Both the position numbers and the translations under genes were made by a program. Below, one piece after another: positions 10,208 to 18,953 of a stretch of DNA of 34,342 bases (positions are counted from its first letter, which is position 1; every line of letters starts with the position of its first letter). The stretch is from Chara braunii. Lineage: Eukaryota > Streptophyta > Charophyceae > Charales > Characeae. The stretch lies in contig BFEA01000524.1 of the NCBI GenBank assembly GCA_003427395.1, positions 160,624 through 194,965 on the forward strand, in the 5' to 3' direction. Under the pieces are notes generated by a model that worked only from the letters and a program-made list of their open reading frames with translations, was not told where the DNA came from and searched no databases.

Positions 10208-10489
10208 GGTGTTGCTCTTCTTTCCCTTTACCGTCACCGCTTCATCCACTCTGTCCCCACTGAAATACTAAGCCTGAGGCCTGGATAGTTGCTACTTTGC
10301 CATTCCCCAGAAATCTGTGCTCAAACCTGTCTTTCAATTCCTGTTCTTCGTGCGGTTGCTGTCTCATCTGCCTCTGCACTCTTTTCCACTGTGACCGGGC
10401 GTCGGTTTCCAATAGGTTATTTCTTTCTTTTTTCCTTTTTCTTTTTGTTGAAAAATCAGGTCCTTATGGGCCTGGCTCCATGTCCATTC

Positions 10490-10660
10490 TGGGGAGCATC
10501 AGTCCGGTTCCTTTTTCACCCGGCAAGTCATGTATTGCATCATTGACACCGTCACGCTTCCTTTAGTTTGGCCGAAGGACCCCTGACCAGTATTGATTAC
10601 TCCTTGTAACAGGAGGATTGACTGTCAGCTTGCGTTCTCATGAATCCCTCTCAGGTCCTG
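10490..10660 (+). pseudogene. LINE endonuclease-like fragment (weak)
   Basis: Plus-strand sequence around 10500-10615 matches 23080-23190 (GCATCattGAC, GGCcGAAGGaCCC, ATTGATTACT.CTTGTA). In one frame it reads LAEGPLTSIDYSL before a stop. The other copy reads MAEGPSDSSIDYFLVGDG, which resembles the SxIDYFLV segment of LINE apurinic-type endonucleases. It has several stops and lies opposite in orientation to the adjacent ORF2 C-terminus, so the locus is a mosaic of LINE pieces. Confidence 0.35.
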
Positions 10661-10689
10661 AAACTGAACCTGCGAACTGTAACTTTCCA

Positions 10690-11545
10690 TACCAAGAATC
10701 CTGAGAAATATTATGAGAAAATGTGTCTGAGGCTGCTTTTGGCAACTTTCTCATGCTCCTGTCTCCTCTTGGCCGACGGCTTCTTTTTCACTCTTCCTGT
10801 CTGGCGGGACTCTGGGGTCTCTCCTGTATGGTTCCCTGCATCCCCAGTACTGGGTCCGAGTTGTGCCGGTCTCTCCATTGCAGCCTGTCTGCGTGGATTT
10901 GTGCTACCTTGCCTCTGGCAACCCAGATCTTCTTGAAGCTTGCCAACCTTGCTGTTCAGAATCAGGGTGGATTTGAATAGCTTCGTCCATCCTTCTCCAT
11001 TTGCACTGGATCTCTGCTTCTATAATGCCCTTTGTTGCTATCGATGCCTTGCTGTTTGTGTTATGGGTATTGTCCAGCGTCGTGCTGCACCTCTCCTTCC
11101 ATATCGCCCATAGTGTCACCTTGTGAATCATTCCAAACCACGTCCTTTCAGATTTGTCAAACTGGGAAGGTGGAGGAGAATAGCTGGTCCCATAAGTATG
11201 AGGCTCTGGCCCACTGTTCTGTGGCTTCCTTACATCGGATCAGGCAGTGAATCAAGTCCTCTTGTTCTTGATCTGAACACACTACGCATAGGTCCAAGCT
11301 GTTAGGGTCACTGTTCTTTCTTCTGTTGTGTAGCCACTGCCAGCGATTGACGGGCAGGGCGGCATATGTCACTAACCATTGAGACTTCTTATCTTGATTG
11401 GACGAATCATTTTGAATTCACTCCATGGTATTTTGGATATTCGGTTGGCTTCCTCCCCTATTAGCCTTGTCCATCTGTGTTTGATAGTTGGTTCTGGGTC
11501 TTTTGTCTTGACTAGCATATTGAAACGGTTTCGCCCAGTTGACAC
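10690..11545 (-). pseudogene. LINE ORF2 C-terminal fragment with RT-associated zinc-binding domain
   Basis: C-terminal end of a plant-type non-LTR retrotransposon ORF2, spread over two or three frames on the minus strand. The best piece (11157-11372) reads ALPVNRWQWLHNRR and then a zinc-binding segment, CVVCSDQEQEDLIHCLIRC (C-x2-C-x9-H-x4-C), and ATEQWARASYLW. This is the zf-RVT arrangement that follows the RT in L1-like plant LINEs. The next piece (10904-11131) gives HKVTLWAIWKERCSTTLDN, the usual sequel. The upstream piece (about 11372-11545) gives KKSQWLVTYAALPVN in a shifted frame. The RT and endonuclease are missing on this strand. The fragment stops where the TE4 LTR begins (11552), so it was either 5'-truncated or cut by TE4. 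Confidence 0.7.
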
Positions 11546-12018
11546 GACATTTGCAGACACTAAGACTCGATCCCTTGACGTGTGCCCTAACCCTGTACAT
11601 TAACCCTATACCCTGTGTGAGATTCGAACCTGTGACCTGTCCCTAAAGCCGTAGGTTAGTTAGTAGGACTGTTTGTTAGTCAATAGGACTTGATCCACAG
11701 ATCTCCGTTTTAACAGATTAGTGTGCTACCAGTAGGACTAGCTAGGGCCCATCTAGAAGTCTCTACCAGTCTGTACGTAGGGGCCTAACAGTCTGTCCGT
11801 AGGTAGAGTCTAGAAGGTCGTAGGGCTGTCTGTAACTGTCCAGTCATCAAGTACCAGGCAAGTGGGGGTTCCAAGCGGTAAGTCCCACGTGTTTTGGACC
11901 AGTAGGCCCACGCGTCTGGAGACTTCTGGGCCTCACACGGTTTGCAGGGCCCAGGCCTCACGTGGTTTGGGGCCCAGGCCCACGCGGTTTGGAGCCAGGC
12001 CAGGCCACCTCTGGGGAG

Positions 12019-12026
12019 TATAAATA
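12019..12026 (+). promoter_or_regulatory. TATA box of the TE4 LTR
   Basis: TATAAATA, followed by AAGAGGCAGCG and CAGCCATTCATTTATTC. The same block with the same spacing occurs at 17139 in the TE6 LTR, so the core promoter and probable start-site region are conserved between diverged copies. Confidence 0.75.
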
Positions 12027-12160
12027 AAGAGGCAGCGATCAGCCATTCATTTATTCGCCTGTGAGCATGCCGAAGCGCTGCCTTGGTGACTTGTGCATGG
12101 AGGTCTGCAGGTGCCCGAAGCTGAAGTGGGCAGTGAGGAAGACGACGACCATAGCTGGCC

Positions 12161-12250
12161 AGGAGGAAGACGACGGTGGCCATAGCTAGGAGGAGGAAGA
12201 CGACGGCGTCCATAGCTAGGAGGAGGAAGACGACGGCGGCCATAGCCGTC
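12161..12250. repeat. 30-bp minisatellite in the TE4 LTR
   Basis: Three units of AGGAGGAAGACGACGG followed by TGGCCATAGCT-like sequence start near 12161, 12190 and 12220. A partial unit from about 12135 precedes them. Each unit carries (G/T)CCATAGC. Confidence 0.85.
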
Positions 12251-12515
12251 GAGCTGTTGTCACAGACAGAGTGTACAGAGTGTGTGTGTCTGTGTAGCGT
12301 GGACATTCAGGGTAGATCCTCGTACATGCGTGCATGAGGGAGAATGGGGCTGGTGGTGGAGACAGTGGTCGGCGGCCATAGCCGCAAGTTGTACAGTGGA
12401 CTTGAACAGAGTTTAAGTGCAAGTTCGATGTTGATTATGAGTTGGAAGAGTTTGGTTTGCCATCAGCTGCGTGTATGCATGTTGTGAGCAAGTTTGGAGT
12501 GCAGTCTGATTTCAC

Positions 12516-12533
12516 TGGTATCAGAGCTGGTTC
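12516..12533 (+). other. TE4 primer-binding site
   Basis: TGGTATCAGAGCTGGTTC, the standard plant retrotransposon minus-strand priming site complementary to the 3' end of initiator tRNA-Met. It lies one base after the LTR-terminal CA. Confidence 0.92.
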
Positions 12534-12904
12534 CCGTTGTCAATGTCCAAGCTACAGCACGCTGAAGAAGGAGAAAGCCCCCATAGCGAAGGAGTGGCAC
12601 AGAGAGGAGAGGAGAGGCAGAGAGAGAGGGAGAGAGAAGGAGGCCACAGTGGACGGCAGCCATAGCTGCCAAGCTTGGAGAAGAAGACGACCAACAAAAG
12701 AAGAAGAAGAAGTGATGCAGAGAGAAAGAAGTAGGAAGTTGACGAAGAGGGAGGTGAAGCAGCCTCTTACATGCCCAGTTGGGCGATGTCCATACAAACT
12801 GAGGATCCGCAATGTGATAAAAAGGACTGAATGGACAATGCAGTGCAAGTGGAATCTCAACAAGCAACGTGCATTCCGATACATACAAAATGGTGCTTTA
12901 TAGC
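12534..12904 (+). mobile_element. TE4 leader remnant
   Basis: Non-coding, purine-rich leader after the primer-binding site (GAGAGGAGAGG..., AAGAAGAAGAAG), with GCCATAGC at 12659. A plus-strand frame is open from 12442 to 12903 but begins in the LTR, crosses the primer-binding site and is low-complexity, so it is not called a gene. The sequence switches near 12905 to the TE5 LTR, so the rest of TE4 is missing or displaced. Confidence 0.6.
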
Positions 12905-13224
12905 GCAGGGAAGACTTCAGATACAAGTCCTGACCTGACCGGGACTGACCTCTTTCACGTAGTACAAGGTAGCGAAGCAGAATGCTAGAATACTAACGAC
13001 TAGCCCAATCAATGTTTCAACACAGACCAAACATACGTCATGCTCATCACAAAGTGTGAAGGGGCCTGGCGCTATACATAGGAAAGAGGCGCCAGGTCCA
13101 GACATACACAGACGAAGTGGAAGGAGGAGATGGGAACGTCGTCAACACCAAGTCTCGTTACAAGTCCCAAATAATCCCTCTTCAAAATGTCTGAAGTCCC
13201 ATGTCGAGTCTGGATCCAATGTCA

Positions 13225-13301
<77 letters not shown>

Positions 13302-13396
13302 NNNNNNNNNNNNNNNNNNNNNNNNNNNNNNNNNNNNNNNNNNNNNNNNNNNNNNNNNNNNNNNNNNNNNNNNNNNNNNNNNNNNNNNNNNNNNNN

Positions 13397-13440
<44 letters not shown>

Positions 13441-14241
13441 GTCTGCTGATGCAGTGAAGTCAGATAGCGAGAGGGTGAGAAGGAGATGGTGGACTGAGAA
13501 GAGGAAGAAGAAGAACTCTCTCTCTCTCTTGTATGCCAGGTACTAACCTGTGAAGATGGCGCTGTGCTGCAGGTACCTCGAAGACGAAGCTGGAGCAACG
13601 GCATTGCAGGTAAGTATCCCTGGCCTCCGCCCAATCTCTCTCTCTCTAGCACCACTCTAGCTATGGCGCCCAGCACTGAAGACTACAATTAAAGCTACTA
13701 GCGCCCAGAGCTGAAGACTACTGCTAACGCTACAACTACTCCTGCAGTGCTCCTCCAGAGCTGCCGAATCCTGAAGACTACTGACTGCCTCCTGCCTACC
13801 CGTGAAGTGCATGGGAAGTCCCTATGTACTACCTCGGCCTGCCTCCTGACTGCCTCCGACTGCCTGCAGCTGCAGGGCGGGCAGTCCACGGGGCTGCTCT
13901 TGCCAATGCCGAACTGAGCCAGGGCCTGGCGCTGCAGCTGTCGTGGGAACAGGCCAAAAATAGCCTGTTCCTAAAACCCTGGCTTGGTGCCTGAGTTTCA
14001 GGGCAGGTCGGTCTGATAACAGACCGAAAATGGCCCTTCGTTTCAGGCTAAAAGGGCTACTGCCATTTTTAGTCTGAAAGGACACAGGGTCTGTAGGCCC
14101 CTGTTTTTCAGGCTTTCGAGCTGAATGGACACGGGGCCTGTAGGCCCTGGTTTTCAGGATTTCAGCCTGAATTTCAGGCTTTCAGCCTGAGGGACGCAGG
14201 GCCTTGAAAATGGCCCTCGTGTGCAGGCGCAGCATGTAACC
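12905..14241 (-). mobile_element. TE5 3' LTR, containing a gapped CT microsatellite
   Basis: Read on the minus strand from 14241: TTACATGCTGCGCCTGC and then GGCCTACAGGCCC-type repeats, matching the plus-strand LTR fragment at 32752-33130 nearly throughout. Further in it has GCCATAGC (13660-13667 on plus as GCTATGGC), TACCTGGC blocks, CT tracts and a CACTTTGTGATGAGC end region. Its layout resembles the TE2 LTR. The inner limit (about 12905) is approximate. It follows the TE5 chromodomain and a G-rich polypurine tract, so it is the 3' LTR. Confidence 0.7.
13230..13437. repeat. (CT)n microsatellite spanning an assembly gap
   Basis: Pure CT dinucleotides flank 95 N (13302-13396) on both sides, at 13230-13301 and 13397-13437. 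The true array length is unknown. Leu-Ser or Arg-Glu reading frames through it are artefacts. Confidence 0.98.
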
Positions 14242-14254
14242 CCCCCCCCCTCCT
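14242..14254 (-). other. TE5 polypurine tract
   Basis: On the minus strand a G-rich run, AGGAGGGGGGGGG, sits directly before the LTR start and after the chromodomain region. Homopolymer expansion seems to have altered the first LTR base. Confidence 0.6.
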
Positions 14255-15830
14255 TATGAAGTCAAGCCGGGGCGAGAGTGAAGCTGACGATCTGAAGGTG
14301 GAACCTGGACGCAGGCGAGGCGTGGAGCCGAAGAGACCGGCTTGCCTTGCATCTTGCGTTCGTAGCGCGCGAGAACGTCTGGAGCTGTTGCTTGAAGTTC
14401 CGCACGGGTCAACCAACGGTCAGCTCGGTGTGTGCAGTATGCAAAATGTACCAAGTACTCGGTTGGCCTGTTGCCGTAGCGTCGCTGGGAGATGATGTCG
14501 CCGACCTCTTGAAAACCGTCATAGAGGGTGGGTCTTGCGATTGTCGCCCGGGAAAATCGTCATGTTCCGCTGGCGTGTAAAGATTCAACTTGGAGCAATG
14601 AAAGACCGGGTAGACGGGCAAGTGGGCGGGCACCTGAATAGTGAAGGAAGGTCCCTCGGGTGCATCCCCAGCGGGTGCCACGATGGGCCAGGGCCCCATC
14701 CATTTCGGGAGGAGCTTGCGAGAGATATCTTGTTCAAGGCTGAATTCCGCGGCGGAAACCCAAACGAGGTCGCCGACGGGGAATGGGCAGGGGAGACGCT
14801 GGCGGTTGGCCTGCTGGCTCATGCGTTGTTGCGTCTTAGCCATCTGGTCGCGTGCCTTGACAAGAAGCTCTTGCATCCGTCGTAAGAACAGAAGATGATC
14901 ATCGCTCTCGGTCGCTCGTGGAATGATGGTGTCCAACGGAGAAGTGACCGGCGAGCCGTGCTCGAATTCGAAGAGCGACATCCCAATAGCCGGGTGAATG
15001 GAGGAGTTGTAGGCCAACTCGACATCCGACAATCACTCAACCCAATCCTTCTGGTAAGGACGGATGAGAGTGCGAAGGAGAACCTGTGCGGTCTGGTGCG
15101 CTCTCTCCGTTTGGCCATCGGTCTGGGGGTGGCGAGCTGAACTGGGCTTGAGAGATGAGCCCCATCGCTTGATGAGCGCCAACCAAAAATCGGACATGAA
15201 CCGAGTGTCGCGGTCGCAGATGATTTCCTTGGGGTAACCCTTGGTTCGAATCCAACCGGCATAAAGAACCTCGGCCAACTCCGGTGCCTTGGCATGATAG
15301 CGACAAGGCGAACTTGGTGAGTCGGTCGACCACCGTGAGAATCCCATCCAAGCCGTTCTTGTGCTTGGGGAACGGGCCGGTAATGTCCATGGCAATCGCT
15401 TCCCTCGCCGCAAGGGGACCGGTAATGGTCGCAACTCGCCGTATGGACGATGGTTGCAGGATTTGCAACGTCGGCAAACCTCGCATGACTCGCAATAGCG
15501 TGTGACGTAGCCGAGAAGGCCGGGCCACCAAAATTGCTCGCGAAGTCGGCCAATCGTGCGATTGACTCCAAAGTGTTCGGTGGCGGGAGCATCGTGGAAC
15601 TCGCCCAGAAGTCGTGTACGCAAGTGAGGGTCACTCGGTACGCAAAAAAGGTCCTTACCCCGTGTGTGGACAAGCAAGTACCCCTCTTGGATCCGGTAGT
15701 GAGAAGGCGCCGGATTAGGAGAGGAGCAATTCGCGTACTTGTCGCGAAACTCAGGGTCGGCTTGGTAGCCGCGGATGAAGCTGTCCCGCAGGTCATTGTC
15801 GATCTCGAAGGTTGAGTAGACCGCAGTACA
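14254..15830 (-). pseudogene. pol: TE5 integrase and chromodomain
   Basis: Minus-strand gypsy integrase, close to that of TE2. An HHCC finger (EFHDAPATEHFG ... CESCEVCRRC) is followed by the catalytic core. The first Asp block (AMDITGPFPKHKNGLDG) is readable only in a second frame, because two compensating frameshifts near 15430 and 15300 enclose it. CDRDTRFMSDFW and HPQTDGQTERAHQT are back in the main frame. TGA at 15033-15035 interrupts KDWVE and LSDVELAYN. The C-terminal part has SRKLLPKWMGPWPI and YPVFHCSKLNLYTP. Another shift near 14500 leads to the chromodomain (VHFAYCTHRADRWLTRAEL). The sequence ends just before the G-rich tract and LTR. Confidence 0.9.
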
Positions 15831-16680
15831 ATGATCCGGACGCCGTGAAAGAGCATCCATGAAATGGTTCGACTTCCCTCGAATGTGATAGGGAAAGAAG
15901 TCGAACTGATAGATGAAAGTCATCCATTGAGCGATGGTACTGTTGACGGCGTCTTGGGTCTTGTAAAAGACCAACGGATTGTTGTCCGTTACCCATCGGA
16001 ATTGGCTTCGACCAAGGAGGAAGTGCCGCCACCTCTTGAGAGCGTGGACGAAGGCGAGGAGCTCCTTCTTGCGTGCATCGTCAATGGAATGCACGACGGG
16101 CACTTTCTTGCTGAATTACTCGACCGGGTGCCAGTCCACGCCATCATGTTGCTCGAGGACGGCACCAATGCCATAGCCGGACGCATCCGTAGTGACGCGC
16201 GTAGGCAAAAGCGGGTCGTATATGCGCAAGACCTCCGCAGATAATAGCGCGGCTTTGAGAGCCAAAAATGATTCCCGCGCATCCTCTCCGAAGTCAAACG
16301 GTCGATCCTCGCATTGAAGCTTGGTCAAGTGGGCCGCGATCTTCGAGTAGCCCTTGATGAAACGTTGGTAGTAGCCAGCGAGGCCAAGGAACGAACAAAC
16401 ATCCGTGACGTTCCGTGGCTCCGGCCACTCTTGGATGGCTTGAATCTTGTCCGATAGCGGACTGATGCCCTCCGGTGTGACAAAATGGCCCAAGTATTCC
16501 AGCTCTTGCCGGACAAATTCGCACTTGTCGCGGTTGGCCTTGTACTTGGCGCGGCGGAGCGTCTCCAACACTCATCGAAGATGCCCAAGATGATCCTCCA
16601 ATGTTCAGCTATAGACGAGAATATCGTCTAAGTAGACCAGCACGAACCTGAAACGGTATTCACCAACTCGCGGTAGCTGA
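15831..16680 (-). pseudogene. pol: TE5 RT C-terminus and RNase H, cut by TE6
   Basis: Minus strand, same frame as the integrase. The first recognisable sequence is FRFVLVYLDDILVYS (YLDD at 16623-16634), about 45 bp from the TE6 LTR. All RT sequence upstream of the catalytic box is absent, so TE6 appears to have inserted here. In-frame TGA codons stand at 16605-16607 and 16572-16574. The RT thumb follows (AKYKANRDKCEFVRQELEYL). RNase H has an intact TDASGYGIGAVLEQ, then TAA at 16116-16118 in place of a Tyr codon, then KRWRHFLLGRSQFRWVTDNN and HFMDALSRRPD. The catalytic Asp lost in TE2 is kept here. Confidence 0.9.
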
Positions 16681-17558
16681 TGCAGATCCCAGGGCTCGAT
16701 CCCTAGTCCCCACCTTACCTGTGTACAGTATTTGTGTCGACCCCTAGAGTTGAACCCGTGACCTGTGTATTTGTAACCATTGGTAGGTTGTTGTAGGGTC
16801 CATAGGTAGCAGGGGTTCGATCTGTAGACCTGTCGAGTAGGAGTCTCAGTCAGGTCTAAAAGTCGTAGCTGCTACAGTCCAGAAAGGTCAAGGTCGTAGC
16901 TGCTACAGTATCGAAAGGCCAAGTCTACGGCCTTCCGGAAGGTCCGAGTAGTGGTCTTTCGAAGTTGCCCACGTTTAGGCTGAGGCAAGTGGGCAAGTGG
17001 TGAGGCAAGTGGTGGAGTCTACCCGTGCTGAGTCAGCAGTCCCGGTCCTAGTCAGTCCTGGTCCAGTCAAGCAAGTACAGCATGGGACTGTGTGCACTAC
17101 GGGCATGGGAAAGGGGCCAGACCAGCGAGCTGCAAAAGTATAAATCAAGAGGCAGCGCCCAGCCATTCATTCATTCCTGCGCGAGCCATGCGGAAGCGCT
17201 GCCACAAGCGACTTGTGCGAGGTCGTCTGCAGAGAGCCCGAAGACGAAGTGGGCGAGAGAGAAGTAGTTTAGCCATAGCGATAGGGTAGTAGCGGCCATA
17301 GCCGCCATAGCTGTAGATAACGTGCAGTGTGAGTGTGTGTGTGTACAGAGTATTGCGTGTAGGATATCCAGGGTGATCCTGTGTATATGAACAGAGAGTT
17401 GTGTGGGCGCTGGGTCGCCATAGCCATCGAAGTGAACTTTTATCTGAACTGCGTTCTCGGTTACCATATCTCTGAGTTTTGAGTGGGCGCTTGTCACCAG
17501 TTTGTTGCGCACCTGTTTGCATGCATGAGAAGTGTGAATGAAAGCGAGTCAGATTGCA
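16681..17558 (+). mobile_element. TE6 5' LTR
   Basis: Starts TGCAGATCCCAGGGCTCGATCCC at the breakpoint in the TE5 RT and ends GATTGCA one base before a primer-binding site, giving about 878 bp. The promoter block matches TE4. The CAGGG-ctcgat-CCCTA inverted repeat near the start has counterparts at 11552 and 33495. It contains four copies of GCCATAGC (17272, 17295, 17304, 17417). Confidence 0.82.
17139..17146 (+). promoter_or_regulatory. TATA box of the TE6 LTR
   Basis: TATAAATC followed by AAGAGGCAGCG and CAGCCATTCATTCATTC, conserved with 12019 in the TE4 LTR. Confidence 0.75.
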
Positions 17559-17559
17559 T

Positions 17560-17577
17560 TGGTATCGAAGCTGGTAC
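17560..17577 (+). other. TE6 primer-binding site (mutated initiator-Met type)
   Basis: TGGTATCGAAGCTGGTAC differs from the TE4 site at a few positions (CAGAGC changed to CGAAGC) but has the same one-base spacing after the LTR-terminal CA. Confidence 0.8.
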
Positions 17578-17729
17578 CCGCTATTCCACGCACGCCGTGC
17601 CGTTGTGTGCCGCAGGGTGAGTAACACACCATAGTCGAAGTTGCCAACAGAGGAGAAGTCCGCCATAGCGGACACGGAGGTTGAAGAAGCCGCCACGCGC
17701 ACTTGCAGAGAAGACCACGACAAAGAAGA

Positions 17730-17731
<2 letters not shown>

Positions 17732-17794
<63 letters not shown>

Positions 17795-17876
17795 TGAGCG
17801 ATACAAGATTGGCTTACCACGTACCTGCGCTGAGGACATCGCTACGGCGAGAGAGAGAGAGAGGGGAGAGAGAGAG
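17732..17876. repeat. (GA)n microsatellites
   Basis: A long pure GA run covers about 17734-17792. A second, impure GA tract covers about 17850-17876. Confidence 0.95.
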
Positions 17877-18180
17877 ATGAGCAATACAAGTTTGGTTGCC
17901 ACGTACCTTTGAAGTGTGACGTATAGTCCCACAAGGAAGAAGGAGGCGGCCATAGCCGTGGAGCTCCACCACAGAGCAACGAAGAGGGAGAAAGAGAGGA
18001 CAAAAGAGGAGACCAAGGAGGGTGAAGGAAGCCATAGCCGAGGAGGTGAAGGGAGAGACGATAAAAAAAAAAAAAAAGAGAAAGAAGACAACCGGGGTGA
18101 AGAGAAAGAAGGCGAGGTAGGGAGAAAGGAAGGAGAAGGGTGGTGAGGAAGAAGAAGTTGGCAGCCATAGCTGACCGGCT

Positions 18181-18286
18181 GTTGACCGGGAGAGTTGACC
18201 GGGCGTTGACAGGACGTTGACTGAGGTTGACAGGCGTTGACTGGGAGTTGACCGGGGGTTGACTGCGGCGTTGACCCAGCGTTGAC
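18181..18286 (+). repeat. Ten-copy GTTGAC (W-box core) array
   Basis: GTTGAC begins at 18181, 18194, 18205, 18216, 18226, 18236, 18247, 18258, 18270 and 18281; the gaps are 10 to 13 bp, mostly 11. Five of the ten copies are followed by C (TTGACC) and three by T (TTGACT). TTGAC(C/T) is the core bound by plant WRKY factors; whether these copies act as such is inference. Confidence 0.85.
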
Positions 18287-18316
18287 CAAGGCGTCGACCA
18301 AGGCCGTTATAATCTC

Positions 18317-18400
18317 GCCGGTATAATCTCGCCAAGCCTTCAGCCTATCCCCTCGCTGGAGCCGGTATAATCTCGCCAAGCCTTCAGCCTATCCCCTCGC
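18317..18400. repeat. 44-bp tandem duplication in the TE6 leader
   Basis: GCCGGTATAATCTCGCCAAG...CCCTCGC occurs at 18317-18360 and again from 18361. A partial TATAATCTCGCC precedes it at about 18308. Confidence 0.92.
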
Positions 18401-18953
18401 CCTATGGATGTGCACACACCTTGTGGTACTTGCTGAGTCAAGTCTGTCTGTCTCTTCTTTCTGCATTGAGTCTCTTCTGTCCAGGTGATAGGAACTCTGT
18501 GGATGAAGGATAGGGCCTTGTTGACCAAACCCACACGGGCTGAGTAGGGCTAAAGACTGTGTCTGACGACTCGACTGTCCCGGAGGACACGAACCCTCCC
18601 AAGGACCGGTACTGACCGACGGGCTGCTCGGTGTGGCACGGTAGGCCCAAAATCCGAGTTGTGGGCTGCACAACAGACTGTCTAAGTCTTGAGAAGACCT
18701 GCTGATCGCGTCGTCCTGTCTGCGACGTTAAATAATTCCTAAGGAGTTACAAGGGGATCTTCTTAAATGCCTCCTGATCAGCAACAGGTCTTTTAGTGAC
18801 AGCCTTAGAGTAGGTCTATGATAGAGACCGTAGTTGACAGGATCCTGTCCGGATTCTGTAAGTCCTTAGATTGAGTCAGTAGGTTGTCAATCAAGGGGAG
18901 TAGAGTCTAAGTGGTGAGGAGTGGAACCGCTGGTTGGTTGTGCACCTATCACC

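Larger units (their letters stand above)
11552..12514 (+). mobile_element. TE4 LTR
   Basis: Begins TGCAGACACTAAGACTCGATCCC and ends TTTCA one base before a perfect initiator-Met-type primer-binding site. It is therefore a 5' LTR of about 963 bp. It aligns with the TE6 LTR at the start (TGCAGA...CTCGATCCC) and at GAACCtGTGACCTGT. The promoter block also matches: TATAAAT, AAGAGGCAGCG, CAGCCATTCATT, GAAGCGCTGCC. The family is the same but the copies are well diverged. Confidence 0.8.
17578..18953 (+). mobile_element. TE6 leader (about 1.4 kb, non-coding)
   Basis: The stretch between primer-binding site and gag holds no gene. It carries two GA microsatellites, four GCCATAGC octamers (17662, 17949, 18031, 18164), an A15-type run near 18062, the GTTGAC array, a 44-bp duplication and about 500 bp of ordinary-looking sequence before gag. 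Minus-strand frames across it are low-complexity (Ser/Leu/Phe runs) and rejected. Confidence 0.7.

Noticed and set aside
12161-12250. CRISPR-like array
   Set aside because: Units are contiguous without unique spacers, and the sequence is clearly eukaryotic retrotransposon DNA; same for the other tandem arrays.
12442-12903. 153-codon plus-strand frame as a gene
   Set aside because: It starts in the LTR, runs through the primer-binding site and is low-complexity purine-rich leader.
13066-13101. Hairpin GGCCTGGCGC / GCGCCAGGTCC as a terminator
   Set aside because: A real inverted repeat, but it lies inside the TE5 LTR with no transcript context to support a terminator call.
13056-13457. Leu-Ser or Arg-Glu open frames across 13.1-13.7 kb
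   Set aside because: They are readings of a CT dinucleotide repeat and 95 N, not genes.
17549-18379. Long minus-strand frame (276 codons) in the TE6 leader
   Set aside because: Driven by the GA microsatellite and the GTTGAC array; Ser/Leu/Phe runs, no domain.
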